A DNA stretch of 64,000 nucleotides from Enterobacter sp. RHBSTW-00175 (lineage in GTDB: Bacteria > Pseudomonadota > Gammaproteobacteria > Enterobacterales > Enterobacteriaceae), in contig NZ_CP055930.1 in NCBI RefSeq assembly GCF_013927005.1, forward strand, positions 4,898,001-4,962,000, written 5' to 3'. The position numbers and the translations under genes were made by a program. This document shows positions 8,677-16,760 of the stretch, piece after piece. Under the pieces are notes generated by a model. The model was not told the DNA's origin. It saw only the letters and a program-made list of their open reading frames with translations, and did not search any database. The first letter of the stretch is position 1. The number at the start of each line of letters is the position of its first letter.

Positions 8677-9662
8677 CGCGAAAACGCCTGGGATTTTTCA
8701 CCCGCCTGCTGGATGACGCCACGCCGAAAGAACGTTACCGCCTGGCAACAGAACAAATACAGCACGCGGAGCGCCACGGTTTCGACAGCGCCTGGATTGC
8801 GCAGCACCACTTTCATGAGCACGAAGGCGGGCTGCCCTCTCCGCTGTTATTCCTGGCACATGTGGCGGCGCATACGCGCAACATTCGTCTGGGAACCGCC
8901 ATCATCACGCTGCCGATGGAAAACCCGCTGCGAGTAGCGGAAGATGCCGCCGTGCTGGATCTGCTGGCGAATGGCCGCCTGGAAGTGGGCTTTGGCTCCG
9001 GGGGTACACCCACCTCATTCCTGCCGTTTGGCCTGACGTTCGAGGAACGTTCCGCCGTGTTTGCTGAACATCTGCATGTTATCCAGAGCGCCTGGGGCGG
9101 GGATTCGCTCACCCATCCCGACAACCATCTTTATCCACCCTCCCCACAGCTCAACCAGCGGGTATGGATTGCGACCTTTTCGGTGGAAGGAGCCATACGC
9201 GCGGCACAGGCCGGGCACGGTCTGATGCTCTCACGCACGCAACCCCGCCCGGCAGACAGGCTGGATTTAACGCTGGATGAAATCCAGAACCCTATTATTG
9301 ATGCCTATCTGGATGCCCTGCCTGCGGGCGTCGCGCCACGTATTCTGGCCTCGCGTACGGCATTCGTCGCCGACAGCGATGACTATGCGCTAGCGGTGGC
9401 AACCCCCGGGCTGACAAAACAGGCTCAGCAGCATCGCGCGACCGGGTATCAGGTAACAGGCGATAGCGTGGCGGATTATCGCCGTCAGTTTGACGCCCAT
9501 ATTGGCGCGCCTGAAACCGTTCTCGCCTCGCTGCAAGCCGATTCCGTCCTGGCGCGCGCGACGGATATTTCATTCCAGGTGCATTCGGTGGAACCCTCGC
9601 ACCCGGATACCCTGCGTTCGATTGAATTGATTGCAGCACATATCGCCCCCCACATTCTTTGA
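8673..9662 (+). CDS. LLM-class flavin-dependent monooxygenase, KPN_01858-like
   Basis: Luciferase-like TIM-barrel flavoprotein, 329 aa, expected to use reduced FMN and O2 to oxygenate an organic substrate. Typical features are the LATEQIQHAERHGFDSAWIAQHHF segment near residues 24-47, the internal IRLGTAIITLPMENPLRVAEDAAVLDLL block and GRLEVGFGSGG (about 104-114). It overlaps the ATPase gene by 4 bp and is followed within 10 bp by the CMD/peroxidase-type gene. No flavin reductase is encoded in this operon; one of a different type is at 41294. The substrate is unknown; genetic coupling to an importer suggests it acts on the imported compound. Confidence 0.88.
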   Translation: MTRKRLGFFTRLLDDATPKERYRLATEQIQHAERHGFDSAWIAQHHFHEHEGGLPSPLLFLAHVAAHTRNIRLGTAIITLPMENPLRVAEDAAVLDLLANGRLEVGFGSGGTPTSFLPFGLTFEERSAVFAEHLHVIQSAWGGDSLTHPDNHLYPPSPQLNQRVWIATFSVEGAIRAAQAGHGLMLSRTQPRPADRLDLTLDEIQNPIIDAYLDALPAGVAPRILASRTAFVADSDDYALAVATPGLTKQAQQHRATGYQVTGDSVADYRRQFDAHIGAPETVLASLQADSVLARATDISFQVHSVEPSHPDTLRSIELIAAHIAPHIL

Positions 9663-9672
9663 GGAGTCACAG

Positions 9673-10764
9673 ATGGCATTAAGTCAGGATATTCTCGCCG
9701 AACTGGCAGAGATCGCCCCAGGTTCCGCTCTGGCGCAGGCCCGCGCCACGCGTGATGCCGCAACGCGTCATGCCCAGGGGAGTTACGAAACGTTGTTCAG
9801 CCAGCAGGACACGGCATTTCCGCTGGATGAACGTTTTGCCGTGGCGGCAAAAGTCGCGAAATGGCATAACGCAGACGCACTTGCGGCGCACTACGCCGGA
9901 TTTGGGCTGGCTGACCCGACCTCTGCGCGTCTGACTCCGGCCCTTAATTTCGCCCGTTTGTTGACCTTTTCTCCGGTAGAAGCCACCCCGTCGACCCTGA
10001 AAACACTCACTCAGGCAGGCTGGAGCAAAGAAAGCATTGTGACGCTGGCGCAGCTTATCGCGTTTGTCAGCTTCCAGAGCCGGCTTATTACCGGGCTACG
10101 TTTGCTGAACGATAAACCGGTAACAGCCAGTGATACACCGGCTGTGGCGGGCATCTGGCACACAACAAACACCACCGCAACGGGCAAAGCCGCGCCAGTG
10201 GCCTTCACCCAGGCGGAACTCGGCTGGGAGCCGTGGATTGCGGCAAAACCGCTGGCCGATTTTACCGACGATGAGGTGGCAATCCTCGCGAAGTTTGGCC
10301 ACACCGACTCTGACTATTTCCGCCTGCTGGGGCGCAATTTGCCGGTACTGGAACAACGCACACTCACGGATAAAGGGATTTTTTATACGTCGGGCGGCCT
10401 TCCCCGCGCCGAACGCGAGCTTGCGGCAACGGTCACCAGCAAGGTTAACGGCTGCATTTACTGCGCATCTGTCCATGCGCGTAAAGCCAGTCAGTTATCT
10501 AAGGATGACAACGCCGTTGAAGCGCTGCTGGCCATCCGCCCCGGACAGTCGCTGAGTGAAGGGCAGTCTGCGCGCTGGCAGGCGGAAATTGAATTTGCGG
10601 CGGCGCTGTCCGTCACGCCACCGGCTGTGACGCCACATCACCTTGCGGCACTGGAAAAACAGTCGCTGGATACGCTGGAACAACTCGATTTGATTCAGTC
10701 TGCCGCCTTCTTCGCCTGGGCCAACCGGTTGATGTTGACCCTGGGCGAACCCTGGCTGTCCTGA
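9673..10764 (+). CDS. Two-domain CMD/alkylhydroperoxidase-like fusion
   Basis: 363 aa. The N-terminal half (to about residue 165) is a helical CMD-type domain of the Avi_7170 sort; the C-terminal half resembles the Avi_7169 alkylhydroperoxidase-type domain and contains the AhpD-like redox motif Cys261-x-x-Cys264 with His268 (GCIYCASVHAR). In some bacteria, as I recall, these are two separate genes next to the same importer and monooxygenase; here they are one chain. The first half lacks a CxxC. Start 9673 has GAGGAG at 5-6 bp spacing. Probably removes or reduces a peroxide-type product of the monooxygenase, or supplies a redox step; function unproven. Last gene of the operon. Confidence 0.82.
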   Translation: MALSQDILAELAEIAPGSALAQARATRDAATRHAQGSYETLFSQQDTAFPLDERFAVAAKVAKWHNADALAAHYAGFGLADPTSARLTPALNFARLLTFSPVEATPSTLKTLTQAGWSKESIVTLAQLIAFVSFQSRLITGLRLLNDKPVTASDTPAVAGIWHTTNTTATGKAAPVAFTQAELGWEPWIAAKPLADFTDDEVAILAKFGHTDSDYFRLLGRNLPVLEQRTLTDKGIFYTSGGLPRAERELAATVTSKVNGCIYCASVHARKASQLSKDDNAVEALLAIRPGQSLSEGQSARWQAEIEFAAALSVTPPAVTPHHLAALEKQSLDTLEQLDLIQSAAFFAWANRLMLTLGEPWLS

Positions 10765-10769
10765 TGGGT

Positions 10770-10803
10770 ATCAGGCTAACGCGTGTGTGTTAGCCTGATT
10801 TCG
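10770..10803. terminator. Bidirectional terminator between convergent genes
   Basis: An 11-bp stem (ATCAGGCTAAC / GTTAGCCTGAT) with an 8-base loop, followed by TTTCGTTT on the plus strand. It overlaps the last codons of the araJ-like gene on the minus strand, so it can serve both transcripts. Confidence 0.75.
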
Positions 10804-11946
10804 TTTGGCTTTCAGGTAGCCATACATCAGCAGAGACGTCATGGCGGAGAACGAAAGAATGGCCGCGGGCAAGGTGACGTAGCTCCAGCTAAAGCCAAGC
10901 GTTATCATCATCCCGCCAAAATAGGCACCAATTGCACTGCCCAGATTAAATGCCACCTGACCACCCGCAGCACCCAGCAGTTCCCCACCTTTTGCATTTT
11001 GCAGCAGCAGTATTTGCAGTGGTGCCGAGAGGGCAAACAGCCCAGCGCAGCAAATAAAGCCCATCACCAGAGAAGCTGTCTGGTGCTCCCCAAACGCAAA
11101 GAGCAGTAACAATGAGGCGACAATCACCATATCGGTCGTCGCCGCGATGCGCAGCGGGCTATAACGCCCGGATAATTTACCGCTCAGCATATTACCCAAC
11201 ACCATGCCCAGCCCCATCAGCATCATGATCACGGTCATCAGCCCTTCTGAAAAACCAGAGACATTTACCATAAACGGCTTAACAAAGCTGAACCAGGCAA
11301 ACACCCCGGCGTTGCCAAACATGGTGGCGGCAAAAATAAGCCAGGGTTCCGGTTTTTTCAGAAAATGAAACTGCTCGCTGAGCCGGGTTTCCGTTTTATC
11401 GTAGAGTGTTGGCACCCAGAAAATGACGGACAGGATCACCAGCGCATCGAACACGGCAATCAGTAAGAAGGTGTAGCGCCAGTTGTATTCATGCCCAAGC
11501 CACGTCCCTAGAGGGACACCCACCAGATTGGCGACCGTCATCCCGGCAATCATGCCTGCGACCGCAAGCGTTACCTTACCCGGAGGGGCGATTTTCGAGA
11601 GGATGATGGCACCCACGCCAAAAATGGCCCCGTGCGGAAAACCGGAAATCAGGCGCCCTATCGCCAGCCCGGTATAGGAGGTCGAAAAGGTAAAGATGGC
11701 ATTCCCGACCGCGCACATCGCCACTAAAAACAGCAGCGTTGATTTCAGCGAGAACTTACCGGAAAACAGCGCCACAATCGGCGCACCGATCACTACACCG
11801 AAGGCATAAAACGAAATCATATTGCCGGCGGAAGGAATTGAAATCCCCGTATCTTTCGCCAGCTCGGTTAACACACCCATAATGCCAAATTCAGCCATGC
11901 CAAGGCCGAATGTGCCAAGTGCTAACGAAAAAATAGTCTTTTTCAT
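10771..11946 (-). CDS. araJ: AraJ-like MFS sugar-efflux transporter
   Basis: Major facilitator with 12 predicted membrane helices, 391 aa, strongly similar along its whole length to E. coli AraJ, a DHA1-type inner-membrane exporter of the arabinose regulon with no firmly known substrate. Diagnostic stretches are the N-terminus (SLALGTFGLGMAEFGIMGVL), the motif IGRLISGFPHGAIFGVGAI, and LSAPLQILLLQNAKGGELLG in the second half. The gene is alone, convergent with the monooxygenase operon and divergent from ppk2. I see no AraC-type site in front of it, so arabinose control cannot be claimed. Name by similarity; orthology is likely but synteny differs from E. coli. Confidence 0.85.
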   Translation of the reverse strand: MKKTIFSLALGTFGLGMAEFGIMGVLTELAKDTGISIPSAGNMISFYAFGVVIGAPIVALFSGKFSLKSTLLFLVAMCAVGNAIFTFSTSYTGLAIGRLISGFPHGAIFGVGAIILSKIAPPGKVTLAVAGMIAGMTVANLVGVPLGTWLGHEYNWRYTFLLIAVFDALVILSVIFWVPTLYDKTETRLSEQFHFLKKPEPWLIFAATMFGNAGVFAWFSFVKPFMVNVSGFSEGLMTVIMMLMGLGMVLGNMLSGKLSGRYSPLRIAATTDMVIVASLLLLFAFGEHQTASLVMGFICCAGLFALSAPLQILLLQNAKGGELLGAAGGQVAFNLGSAIGAYFGGMMITLGFSWSYVTLPAAILSFSAMTSLLMYGYLKAKRNQANTHALA

Positions 11947-12107
11947 ACCGCAACCACTTGTTAAAAATTTGCAACAGCTATTATTAAATAATCTTGTATG
12001 GTGAGCCAGTTCAAAACGGCTCGCTGACAGGTTAATCCATTAATTCAGGTAGATTACACTTCAAAGCACGGCCCTTTATTCCGCGACCGGACAATAAGAG
12101 GATGACA

Positions 12108-12932
12108 ATGATGGTCAGTAAAAAAAAGAAAGCCAGTGTCGTTGTTGATGTCGTTAAAGATGCACCTCTCAAAACCAAAGAGTATGAAAAAGAGCTGCGC
12201 CGTCTCCATGTTGAGCTGGTTAAGCTCCAGCAATGGGTCGTCAGTAAAGGCTTGAAAGTGTGCATTGTCTTTGAAGGACGTGACGGCGCAGGTAAAGGCG
12301 GTACGATTAAAGCGATCACCGAGCGCGTCAGCCCGCGAGTGTTCCGGGTGATTGCTTTACCAGCCCCGACCGAGAAAGAAAAAAGTCAGCTCTACTTCCA
12401 GCGTTACGTGCCCCACCTGCCTGCAGCGGGTGAAATAGTTATCTTCGATCGCAGTTGGTACAACCGGGCAGGCGTTGAACGGGTGATGGGCTTTTGCACC
12501 CCGGAACAGGTAGAAAAGTTTCTGGATGGCACACCAGTGATGGAAAAAGCGATGGTGGATGCCGGGATCATCCTGGTGAAATACTGGCTGGAGGTGACAC
12601 CAAAAGAGCAGGAACGCCGTCTGCGCGATCGCATTAACGACGGGCGTAAGATCTGGAAATTATCCCCAATGGACATTAAGTCCTTCACTATGTGGGATGA
12701 TTATACCGTCGCACGCGATGCCATGTTTGCCGCTACCGACACCGCCTGGGCGCCCTGGTTTGTCGCCCGCTCTGAAGATAAGAAACGTGTTCGCCTGAAT
12801 ATTATTTCTCACCTGCTTACCCAGATCCCATATAAAGAACTGCACGTTGAGTCTGTTGAATTGCCGAAACGTAAAATCGGCAAAGTCAAACCGACAAAAT
12901 ACCCCTTCAGGTATGTCGCGGAACGCTTCTGA
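12108..12932 (+). CDS. ppk2: Polyphosphate kinase 2 (PPK2)
   Basis: Cytoplasmic P-loop kinase that transfers phosphate between polyphosphate and nucleotides; 274 aa, the size of a single-domain PPK2. Seen in order: a basic N-terminus, Walker A FEGRDGAGKGG (about residues 55-65), the lid-side motif DRSWYNRAGVERVMGFC, a Walker-like ILVKYWLEVT strand, and the C-terminal RSEDKKRVRLNIISHLL motif that defines the family. ATGs at 12102, 12108 and 12111 are in frame; AGAGG at 12097-12101 gives best spacing to 12108. Single-gene unit followed by a hairpin. A pyrophosphatase with a Pho-like box lies 10 kb away, but no Pho box was seen in front of this gene. Confidence 0.92.
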   Translation: MMVSKKKKASVVVDVVKDAPLKTKEYEKELRRLHVELVKLQQWVVSKGLKVCIVFEGRDGAGKGGTIKAITERVSPRVFRVIALPAPTEKEKSQLYFQRYVPHLPAAGEIVIFDRSWYNRAGVERVMGFCTPEQVEKFLDGTPVMEKAMVDAGIILVKYWLEVTPKEQERRLRDRINDGRKIWKLSPMDIKSFTMWDDYTVARDAMFAATDTAWAPWFVARSEDKKRVRLNIISHLLTQIPYKELHVESVELPKRKIGKVKPTKYPFRYVAERF

Positions 12933-12939
12933 TATTCCC

Positions 12940-12966
12940 GGCCTCTTTGTTGAATGCAAAGAGGCC
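12940..12966 (+). terminator. Hairpin terminator after ppk2
   Basis: Perfect 10-bp stem GGCCTCTTTG / CAAAGAGGCC with a 7-base loop, 7 bp after the ppk2 stop, followed by ATTTCATT. Confidence 0.75.
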
Positions 12967-13081
12967 ATTTCATTCACTGTTGTCTGGAATACTGCTCGCA
13001 ATATTAATATTGCCAGGGGAAACAGTATTGTTTTTGCGCGGCAGAGGTTGATAATGAGCGCACCCACACAGGAGGTGAAAA

Positions 13082-13270
13082 ATGAAAGATTCAGCAGCAG
13101 TACATGAACATCAATCCAGTCCGTCTCAAAGCCATGTAGCCCTTACTCACAGGCGCTCAAGCTCTCAGCGTAAGCTATCAGAGCATGACCGGCAGTTTAT
13201 TCAAGCAATGAATGATTTTGTCGAAAAGAACGGGACGATTACCGATGATGAATTTTTCAGGGTGCTTTAA
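13082..13270 (+). CDS. ccdA: CcdA-like antitoxin with atypical N-terminus
   Basis: 62-aa protein directly upstream of a CcdB-like toxin; its ATG has AGGAGGTGA in front at ideal spacing and its stop overlaps the toxin ATG (TAATG). The last 25-30 residues (RQFIQAMNDFVEKNGTITDDEF) follow the pattern of the toxin-binding tail of CcdA (ARFIEMNGSFADE), which wraps CcdB. The first half, however, is short, Ser/His/Gln-rich and low complexity, and does not show the ribbon-helix-helix pattern of CcdA that binds operator DNA. So it should neutralise CcdB, but its ability to autoregulate is doubtful. Assignment rests on position, overlap and the C-terminal pattern. GC content is lower than in the flanking core genes. 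Confidence 0.72.
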   Translation: MKDSAAVHEHQSSPSQSHVALTHRRSSSQRKLSEHDRQFIQAMNDFVEKNGTITDDEFFRVL

Positions 13271-13593
13271 TGCTTAAACAATTTAACGTTTATCGTAACC
13301 CCTCTACGATGACCCGGGATAAACTGCCTTATTACATGCTTATTCAGGATGATTGCTATGAGGATCTGGCAACACGTGTAATTTTGCCCTTAATGCGAAA
13401 TCATCAGTTACCCTTATGGCATAGCCCTCTTGCGCCAGGCATAAATATAGAATTCGAATCATTCCTTATTTATGCACCCATGATCACCAACATCAACACT
13501 AATAAAATTAACCGAAAAGACTTTATCTGTAATTTACGCGATTCACGTCATGATGTTATTTCAGCCATTGACAGGCTGTTAACCAATACCTGA
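13270..13593 (+). CDS. ccdB: CcdB-family toxin
   Basis: 107-aa protein with the CcdB fold pattern: N-terminal strand FNVYRNPS, YMLIQDD, RVILPLM, a central segment where the antitoxin binds, FLIYAPMITNI and a C-terminal helix (SRHDVISAIDRLL) corresponding to the gyrase-poisoning helix region of F-plasmid CcdB. CcdB toxins trap DNA gyrase in cleavage complexes. F CcdB ends in WGI; this one ends in TNT, so the terminal residues needed for killing by F CcdB are not conserved and activity is uncertain. The stop codon lies only 3 bp from the left end of IS1, yet the length fits a complete protein. AT-rich compared with neighbours. Confidence 0.82.
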   Translation: MLKQFNVYRNPSTMTRDKLPYYMLIQDDCYEDLATRVILPLMRNHQLPLWHSPLAPGINIEFESFLIYAPMITNINTNKINRKDFICNLRDSRHDVISAIDRLLTNT

Positions 13594-13651
13594 CCAGGTG
13601 ATGCTGCCAACTTACTGATTTAGTGTATGATGGTGTTTTTGAGGTGCTCCA

Positions 13652-13927
13652 GTGGCTTCTGTTTCTATCAGCTGTCCCTCCTGTTCAGCTACTGACGGGG
13701 TGGTGCGTAACGGCAAAAGCACCGCCGGACATCAGCGCTATCTCTGCTCTCACTGCCGTAAAACATGGCAACTGCAGTTCACTTACACCGCTTCTCAACC
13801 CGGTACGCACCAGAAAATCATTGATATGGCCATGAATGGCGTTGGATGCCGGGCAACCGCCCGCATTATGGGCGTTGGCCTCAACACGATTTTCCGCCAT
13901 TTAAAAAACTCAGGCCGCAGTCGGTAA
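13652..13927 (+). CDS. insA: IS1 protein InsA
   Basis: 91-aa zinc-finger/HTH protein of IS1 that binds the ends and represses transposition. The GTG start and the cysteine pattern ([18 protein letters not shown]) are those of classical InsA. Near its end the A-rich heptanucleotide permits a -1 ribosomal frameshift into insB, giving the InsAB' transposase. Confidence 0.95.
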   Translation: MASVSISCPSCSATDGVVRNGKSTAGHQRYLCSHCRKTWQLQFTYTASQPGTHQKIIDMAMNGVGCRATARIMGVGLNTIFRHLKNSGRSR

Positions 13928-14349
13928 CCTCGCGCATACAGCCGGGCAGTGACGTCATCGTCTGCGCGGAAATGGACGAACAGTGGGGATACGTCGGGGC
14001 TAAATCGCGCCAGCGCTGGCTGTTTTACGCGTATGACAGGCTCCGGAAGACGGTTGTTGCGCACGTATTCGGTGAACGCACTATGGCGACGCTGGGGCGT
14101 CTTATGAGCCTGCTGTCACCCTTTGACGTGGTGATATGGATGACGGATGGCTGGCCGCTGTATGAATCCCGCCTGAAGGGAAAGCTGCACGTAATCAGCA
14201 AGCGATATACGCAGCGAATTGAGCGGCATAACCTGAATCTGAGGCAGCACCTGGCACGGCTGGGACGGAAGTCGCTGTCGTTCTCAAAATCGGTGGAGCT
14301 GCATGACAAAGTCATCGGGCATTATCTGAACATAAAACACTATCAATAA
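13846..14349 (+). CDS. insB: IS1 protein InsB / transposase frame
   Basis: 167-aa frame overlapping insA in -1 phase. It carries the DDE-type catalytic domain ([28 protein letters not shown], and a late [11 protein letters not shown]lu region). Functional transposase is the InsA-InsB fusion made by frameshifting. No stop or frameshift mutations seen; the element should be active. Confidence 0.93.
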   Translation: MPGNRPHYGRWPQHDFPPFKKLRPQSVTSRIQPGSDVIVCAEMDEQWGYVGAKSRQRWLFYAYDRLRKTVVAHVFGERTMATLGRLMSLLSPFDVVIWMTDGWPLYESRLKGKLHVISKRYTQRIERHNLNLRQHLARLGRKSLSFSKSVELHDKVIGHYLNIKHYQ

Positions 14350-14365
14350 GTTGGAGTCATTACCA

Positions 14366-14530
14366 AATGTCACGGTACTTGCTGCGGTATCCTATTTTAC
14401 CCCCGTATTATCCGCCGCGCTGGCCGCCGCGCTACTCAACGCACCACTCTCTTTCGCCTTCTGGCAAGGCGCTCTGATGGTTTGCGCCGGTTCTCTGCTG
14501 TGCTGGTATGCCACGCAAAATAGAGCCTGA
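14366..14530 (+). pseudogene. yddG: 3' remnant of yddG (aromatic amino acid exporter)
   Basis: Immediately right of IS1 an open frame, without a start, encodes about 54 residues (NVTVLAAVSYFTPVLSAALA, then PLSFAFWQGALMVCAGSLLCW) that match the last helix pair of YddG, the EamA-family exporter of aromatic amino acids and paraquat. About four fifths of the gene is missing. It faces the OmpD porin gene, as in Salmonella, where yddG lies next to ompD. The loss is attributable to IS1. A GC hairpin at 14541-14563 (GCCGGGCA / TGCCCGGC) follows the stop and is probably the old terminator. Confidence 0.85.
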
Positions 14531-15157
14531 TGCCCCTTCTGCCGGGCAAACTCCCTGCCCGGCAAAATACCTGTGAAAATAAAACGTGATCGCACCTCAG
14601 AATATTTACACGACTCGTAGTTAAGAGGTTTAGATTCTGTTTATATTTATCTCCCTTCGTAAATTCCTCTTCGCACTTATTGACACAAATTGACAACGGC
14701 ATGTAACTAATTCCCTGCGAATATTCACATTGTATATAGCACTTATTGCAATAGTTTATTTCTGGATGTTTCATGGGTTTTTGCGCAATGATTATGCGAA
14801 CAATCTCATAACCCACTGTTTTACCGCCATCAATTACGCAGCGCATCTAATATCTATCGCGTCATCGCCATTAATTTCAGTGAAAAATAGAACCACAAAA
14901 CAACTATACCTATGACAATTATTTGCGGCTGTAAATAGTGTTTACCTGTGCATTAATTAGTCAAAACCGCGCTTTTAACGGCAATTTTTCAGATCAGGAT
15001 CACACTAATTGAAATTATCTCTAATATTTTGAAACTTATTATTGAAACGAAGCTACAAGATTTTTAAAAATAACGTGCCATTGACGAACAGCCTCGTTTA
15101 GAAATCGTTCAATTTGGCTCAGGATATACCTAAAGAAAATTATAAGGATTATTTGAG
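14531..15157. other. 627-bp AT-rich region upstream of the porin
   Basis: No convincing gene. It holds the hairpin 14541-14563 and then a strongly AT-rich stretch running to the porin start. Short ORFs inside (for example 14730-14915) lack a ribosome site and recognisable features. Long AT-rich leaders are normal for OmpC/OmpF-type porins, which bind OmpR and produce sRNA-targeted leaders, but I cannot place individual sites. Confidence 0.5.
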
Positions 15158-16240
15158 ATGAAACTTAAATTAGTTGCAGTGGCAGTGACTTCCATGTTGG
15201 CAGCGGGCGTTGTAAACGCGGCTGAAGTTTATAACAAAGACGGTAACAAACTGGATCTGTACGGTAAAGTAACAGGTCTGCACTATTTCTCTGATGATTC
15301 CAGCAACGACGGTGACAAAACCTACGTTCGTCTGGGCTTCAAAGGTGAAACTCAGATCAACGACCAGATGAGCGGTTACGGCCAGTGGGAATATGAGTTC
15401 AAGGGCAACCGCTCTGAATCTCAGGGTTCTGACGGCAACAAAACCCGTCTGGCATTCGCAGGTCTGAAATTCAACGAATTCGGTTCTTTCGACTACGGTC
15501 GTAACTACGGTGTTGCTTACGACATCGGCGCATGGACTGACGTTCTGCCAGAGTTCGGTGGCGATACCTGGACCCAGACTGATGGCTTTATGACTGGCCG
15601 TACCACTGGCGTTGCAACCTACCGTAACACCGACTTCTTCGGTCTGGTTGACGGTCTGAACTTCGCTGCTCAGTACCAGGGTAAAAACGACAACCGCGAC
15701 ATCACCGAAGCGAACGGTGACGGCTGGGGTCTGTCTTCTACCTACGAAATGAACGGTTTCGGCGTGGGTGCGACCTATGCGAAATCTGACCGTACTGACG
15801 ACCAGGTTCGTGCTGGCCGTGTAGCGGGCACCATCAATGCGGGCGGCGAGAACGCAGAAGTGTGGGCAACTGGCCTGAAATACGATGCGAACAACATCTA
15901 CCTGGCAACCACCTACTCCGAAACTCGCAACATGACCAACTTCGGTGACGGTTATATCGCGAACAAAGCACAGAACTTCGAAGTTGTTGCTCAGTACCAG
16001 TTCGATTTCGGTCTGCGTCCATCCATCGCATACCTGAAATCCAAAGGTAAAGACATCGGTTCTTACGGCGACCAGGATCTGGTTGAATACGTAGACCTGG
16101 GTGCGACCTACTACTTCAACAAAAACATGTCTACCTATGTTGATTACAAAATCAACCTGGTTGACGACAACAGCTTCACCAAAGCTGCTGGTGTTTCTAC
16201 CGACAACATCGTTGCACTGGGTCTGACCTACCAGTTCTAA
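15158..16240 (+). CDS. ompD: OmpD/NmpC-type trimeric porin
   Basis: Outer-membrane general diffusion porin, 360 aa. A 21-residue signal peptide ending VVNA is followed by the mature [17 protein letters not shown] start typical of OmpC/F/D. Sixteen-strand pattern, the loop-3 [12 protein letters not shown] motif and a C-terminal phenylalanine (LTYQF) for BAM recognition are all present. It matches Salmonella OmpD most closely among porins I know, particularly in [12 protein letters not shown] and [16 protein letters not shown]. Ribosome site AAGGATT lies before the ATG. Next to the yddG remnant, as in Salmonella. Strong codon bias indicates high expression. Confidence 0.92.
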   Translation: MKLKLVAVAVTSMLAAGVVNAAEVYNKDGNKLDLYGKVTGLHYFSDDSSNDGDKTYVRLGFKGETQINDQMSGYGQWEYEFKGNRSESQGSDGNKTRLAFAGLKFNEFGSFDYGRNYGVAYDIGAWTDVLPEFGGDTWTQTDGFMTGRTTGVATYRNTDFFGLVDGLNFAAQYQGKNDNRDITEANGDGWGLSSTYEMNGFGVGATYAKSDRTDDQVRAGRVAGTINAGGENAEVWATGLKYDANNIYLATTYSETRNMTNFGDGYIANKAQNFEVVAQYQFDFGLRPSIAYLKSKGKDIGSYGDQDLVEYVDLGATYYFNKNMSTYVDYKINLVDDNSFTKAAGVSTDNIVALGLTYQF

Positions 16241-16259
16241 GATTTGTCAGTATAAAAAG

Positions 16260-16286
16260 GCCAGCCCTTGTGGCTGGCTTTTTTTA
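16260..16286 (+). terminator. Terminator of the porin gene
   Basis: Stem GCCAGCC / GGCTGGC, 5-base loop, then seven T residues, about 20 bp after the porin stop. Confidence 0.9.
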
Positions 16287-16319
16287 TCCGGTTTTACTGG
16301 CGTGATAAAGGAGTACGCC

Positions 16320-16760
16320 ATGCACATATTCAAAGGACGCTGTTTGTGTGGGATGAGTCAGTTCAGTGTGAGTCTCACCAATTTCGACGTGTATGCCTGC
16401 CATTGTACGCTGTGCCAGAAATGGTCCGGCGGTATCGCCATGTATCTGGAAGCGCAAGGTCATCCTCTGGTCGAGGACGATTCCATCGCCCCTTCTCATT
16501 TTTCGTCCTCCCCGCGTGGTGAACGCTGGTTCTGCCCGGGTTGCGGCTGCCCACTATGGTTTGAGTTAACCTCATCAGCACGCTACTTAATTCCCTGGAC
16601 GCTGCTGGAGATGAGTGAAGACGAACGTCGTCGCCTGGTGCTGGCCGCCGAAATTTATACCGAAACCCAGCCCGCTTTCTGGGGGCTGACCGGGCAATAC
16701 GCACGCTATAGCGGGACGGAAATCGAAGCGCAGGATAAAAGCTGTCTGCTCACGCCGTAG
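16320..16760 (+). CDS. GFA/CENP-V family zinc protein
   Basis: 146-aa member of the GFA family (glutathione-dependent formaldehyde-activating enzyme fold). The zinc-binding cysteines are present: Cys8-x-Cys10, the cluster Cys27-His-Cys29-x-x-Cys32, and a later CPGCGC. True Gfa adds glutathione to formaldehyde, but most members of this family have no known reaction and genome context here does not link it to formaldehyde oxidation. Start 16320 is chosen because AAAGGAG precedes it; an ATG at 16302 is less well placed. Its 3' end overlaps the LysR gene on the other strand by 11 bp. Confidence 0.85.
   Translation: MHIFKGRCLCGMSQFSVSLTNFDVYACHCTLCQKWSGGIAMYLEAQGHPLVEDDSIAPSHFSSSPRGERWFCPGCGCPLWFELTSSARYLIPWTLLEMSEDERRRLVLAAEIYTETQPAFWGLTGQYARYSGTEIEAQDKSCLLTP

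Larger units (their letters stand above)
13597..14364 (+). mobile_element. IS1, complete 768-bp copy
   Basis: Begins GGTGATGCTGCCAACTTA and ends TAAGTTGGAGTCATTACC, the imperfect terminal inverted repeats of IS1, with exactly 768 bp between outer ends. insA and insB are intact, including the A-rich slip site at the end of insA. The 9 bp on the left (ACCTGACCA) and on the right (AAATGTCAC) differ, so there is no target-site duplication. With a truncated gene on the right flank this points to an IS1-mediated adjacent deletion or recombination between two IS1 copies. Confidence 0.97.

Noticed and set aside
12847..13107. 86-aa plus-strand ORF spanning the ppk2 end and the ccdA start
   Set aside because: Overlaps two better supported genes in another frame, contains the ppk2 terminator hairpin and has no family pattern.
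13594..14373. A 9-bp target duplication flanking IS1
   Set aside because: The two flanking 9-mers are different, so none exists.
14730..14915. 61-aa ORF in the porin upstream region
   Set aside because: AT-rich, no ribosome site, no recognisable features; likely chance ORF.
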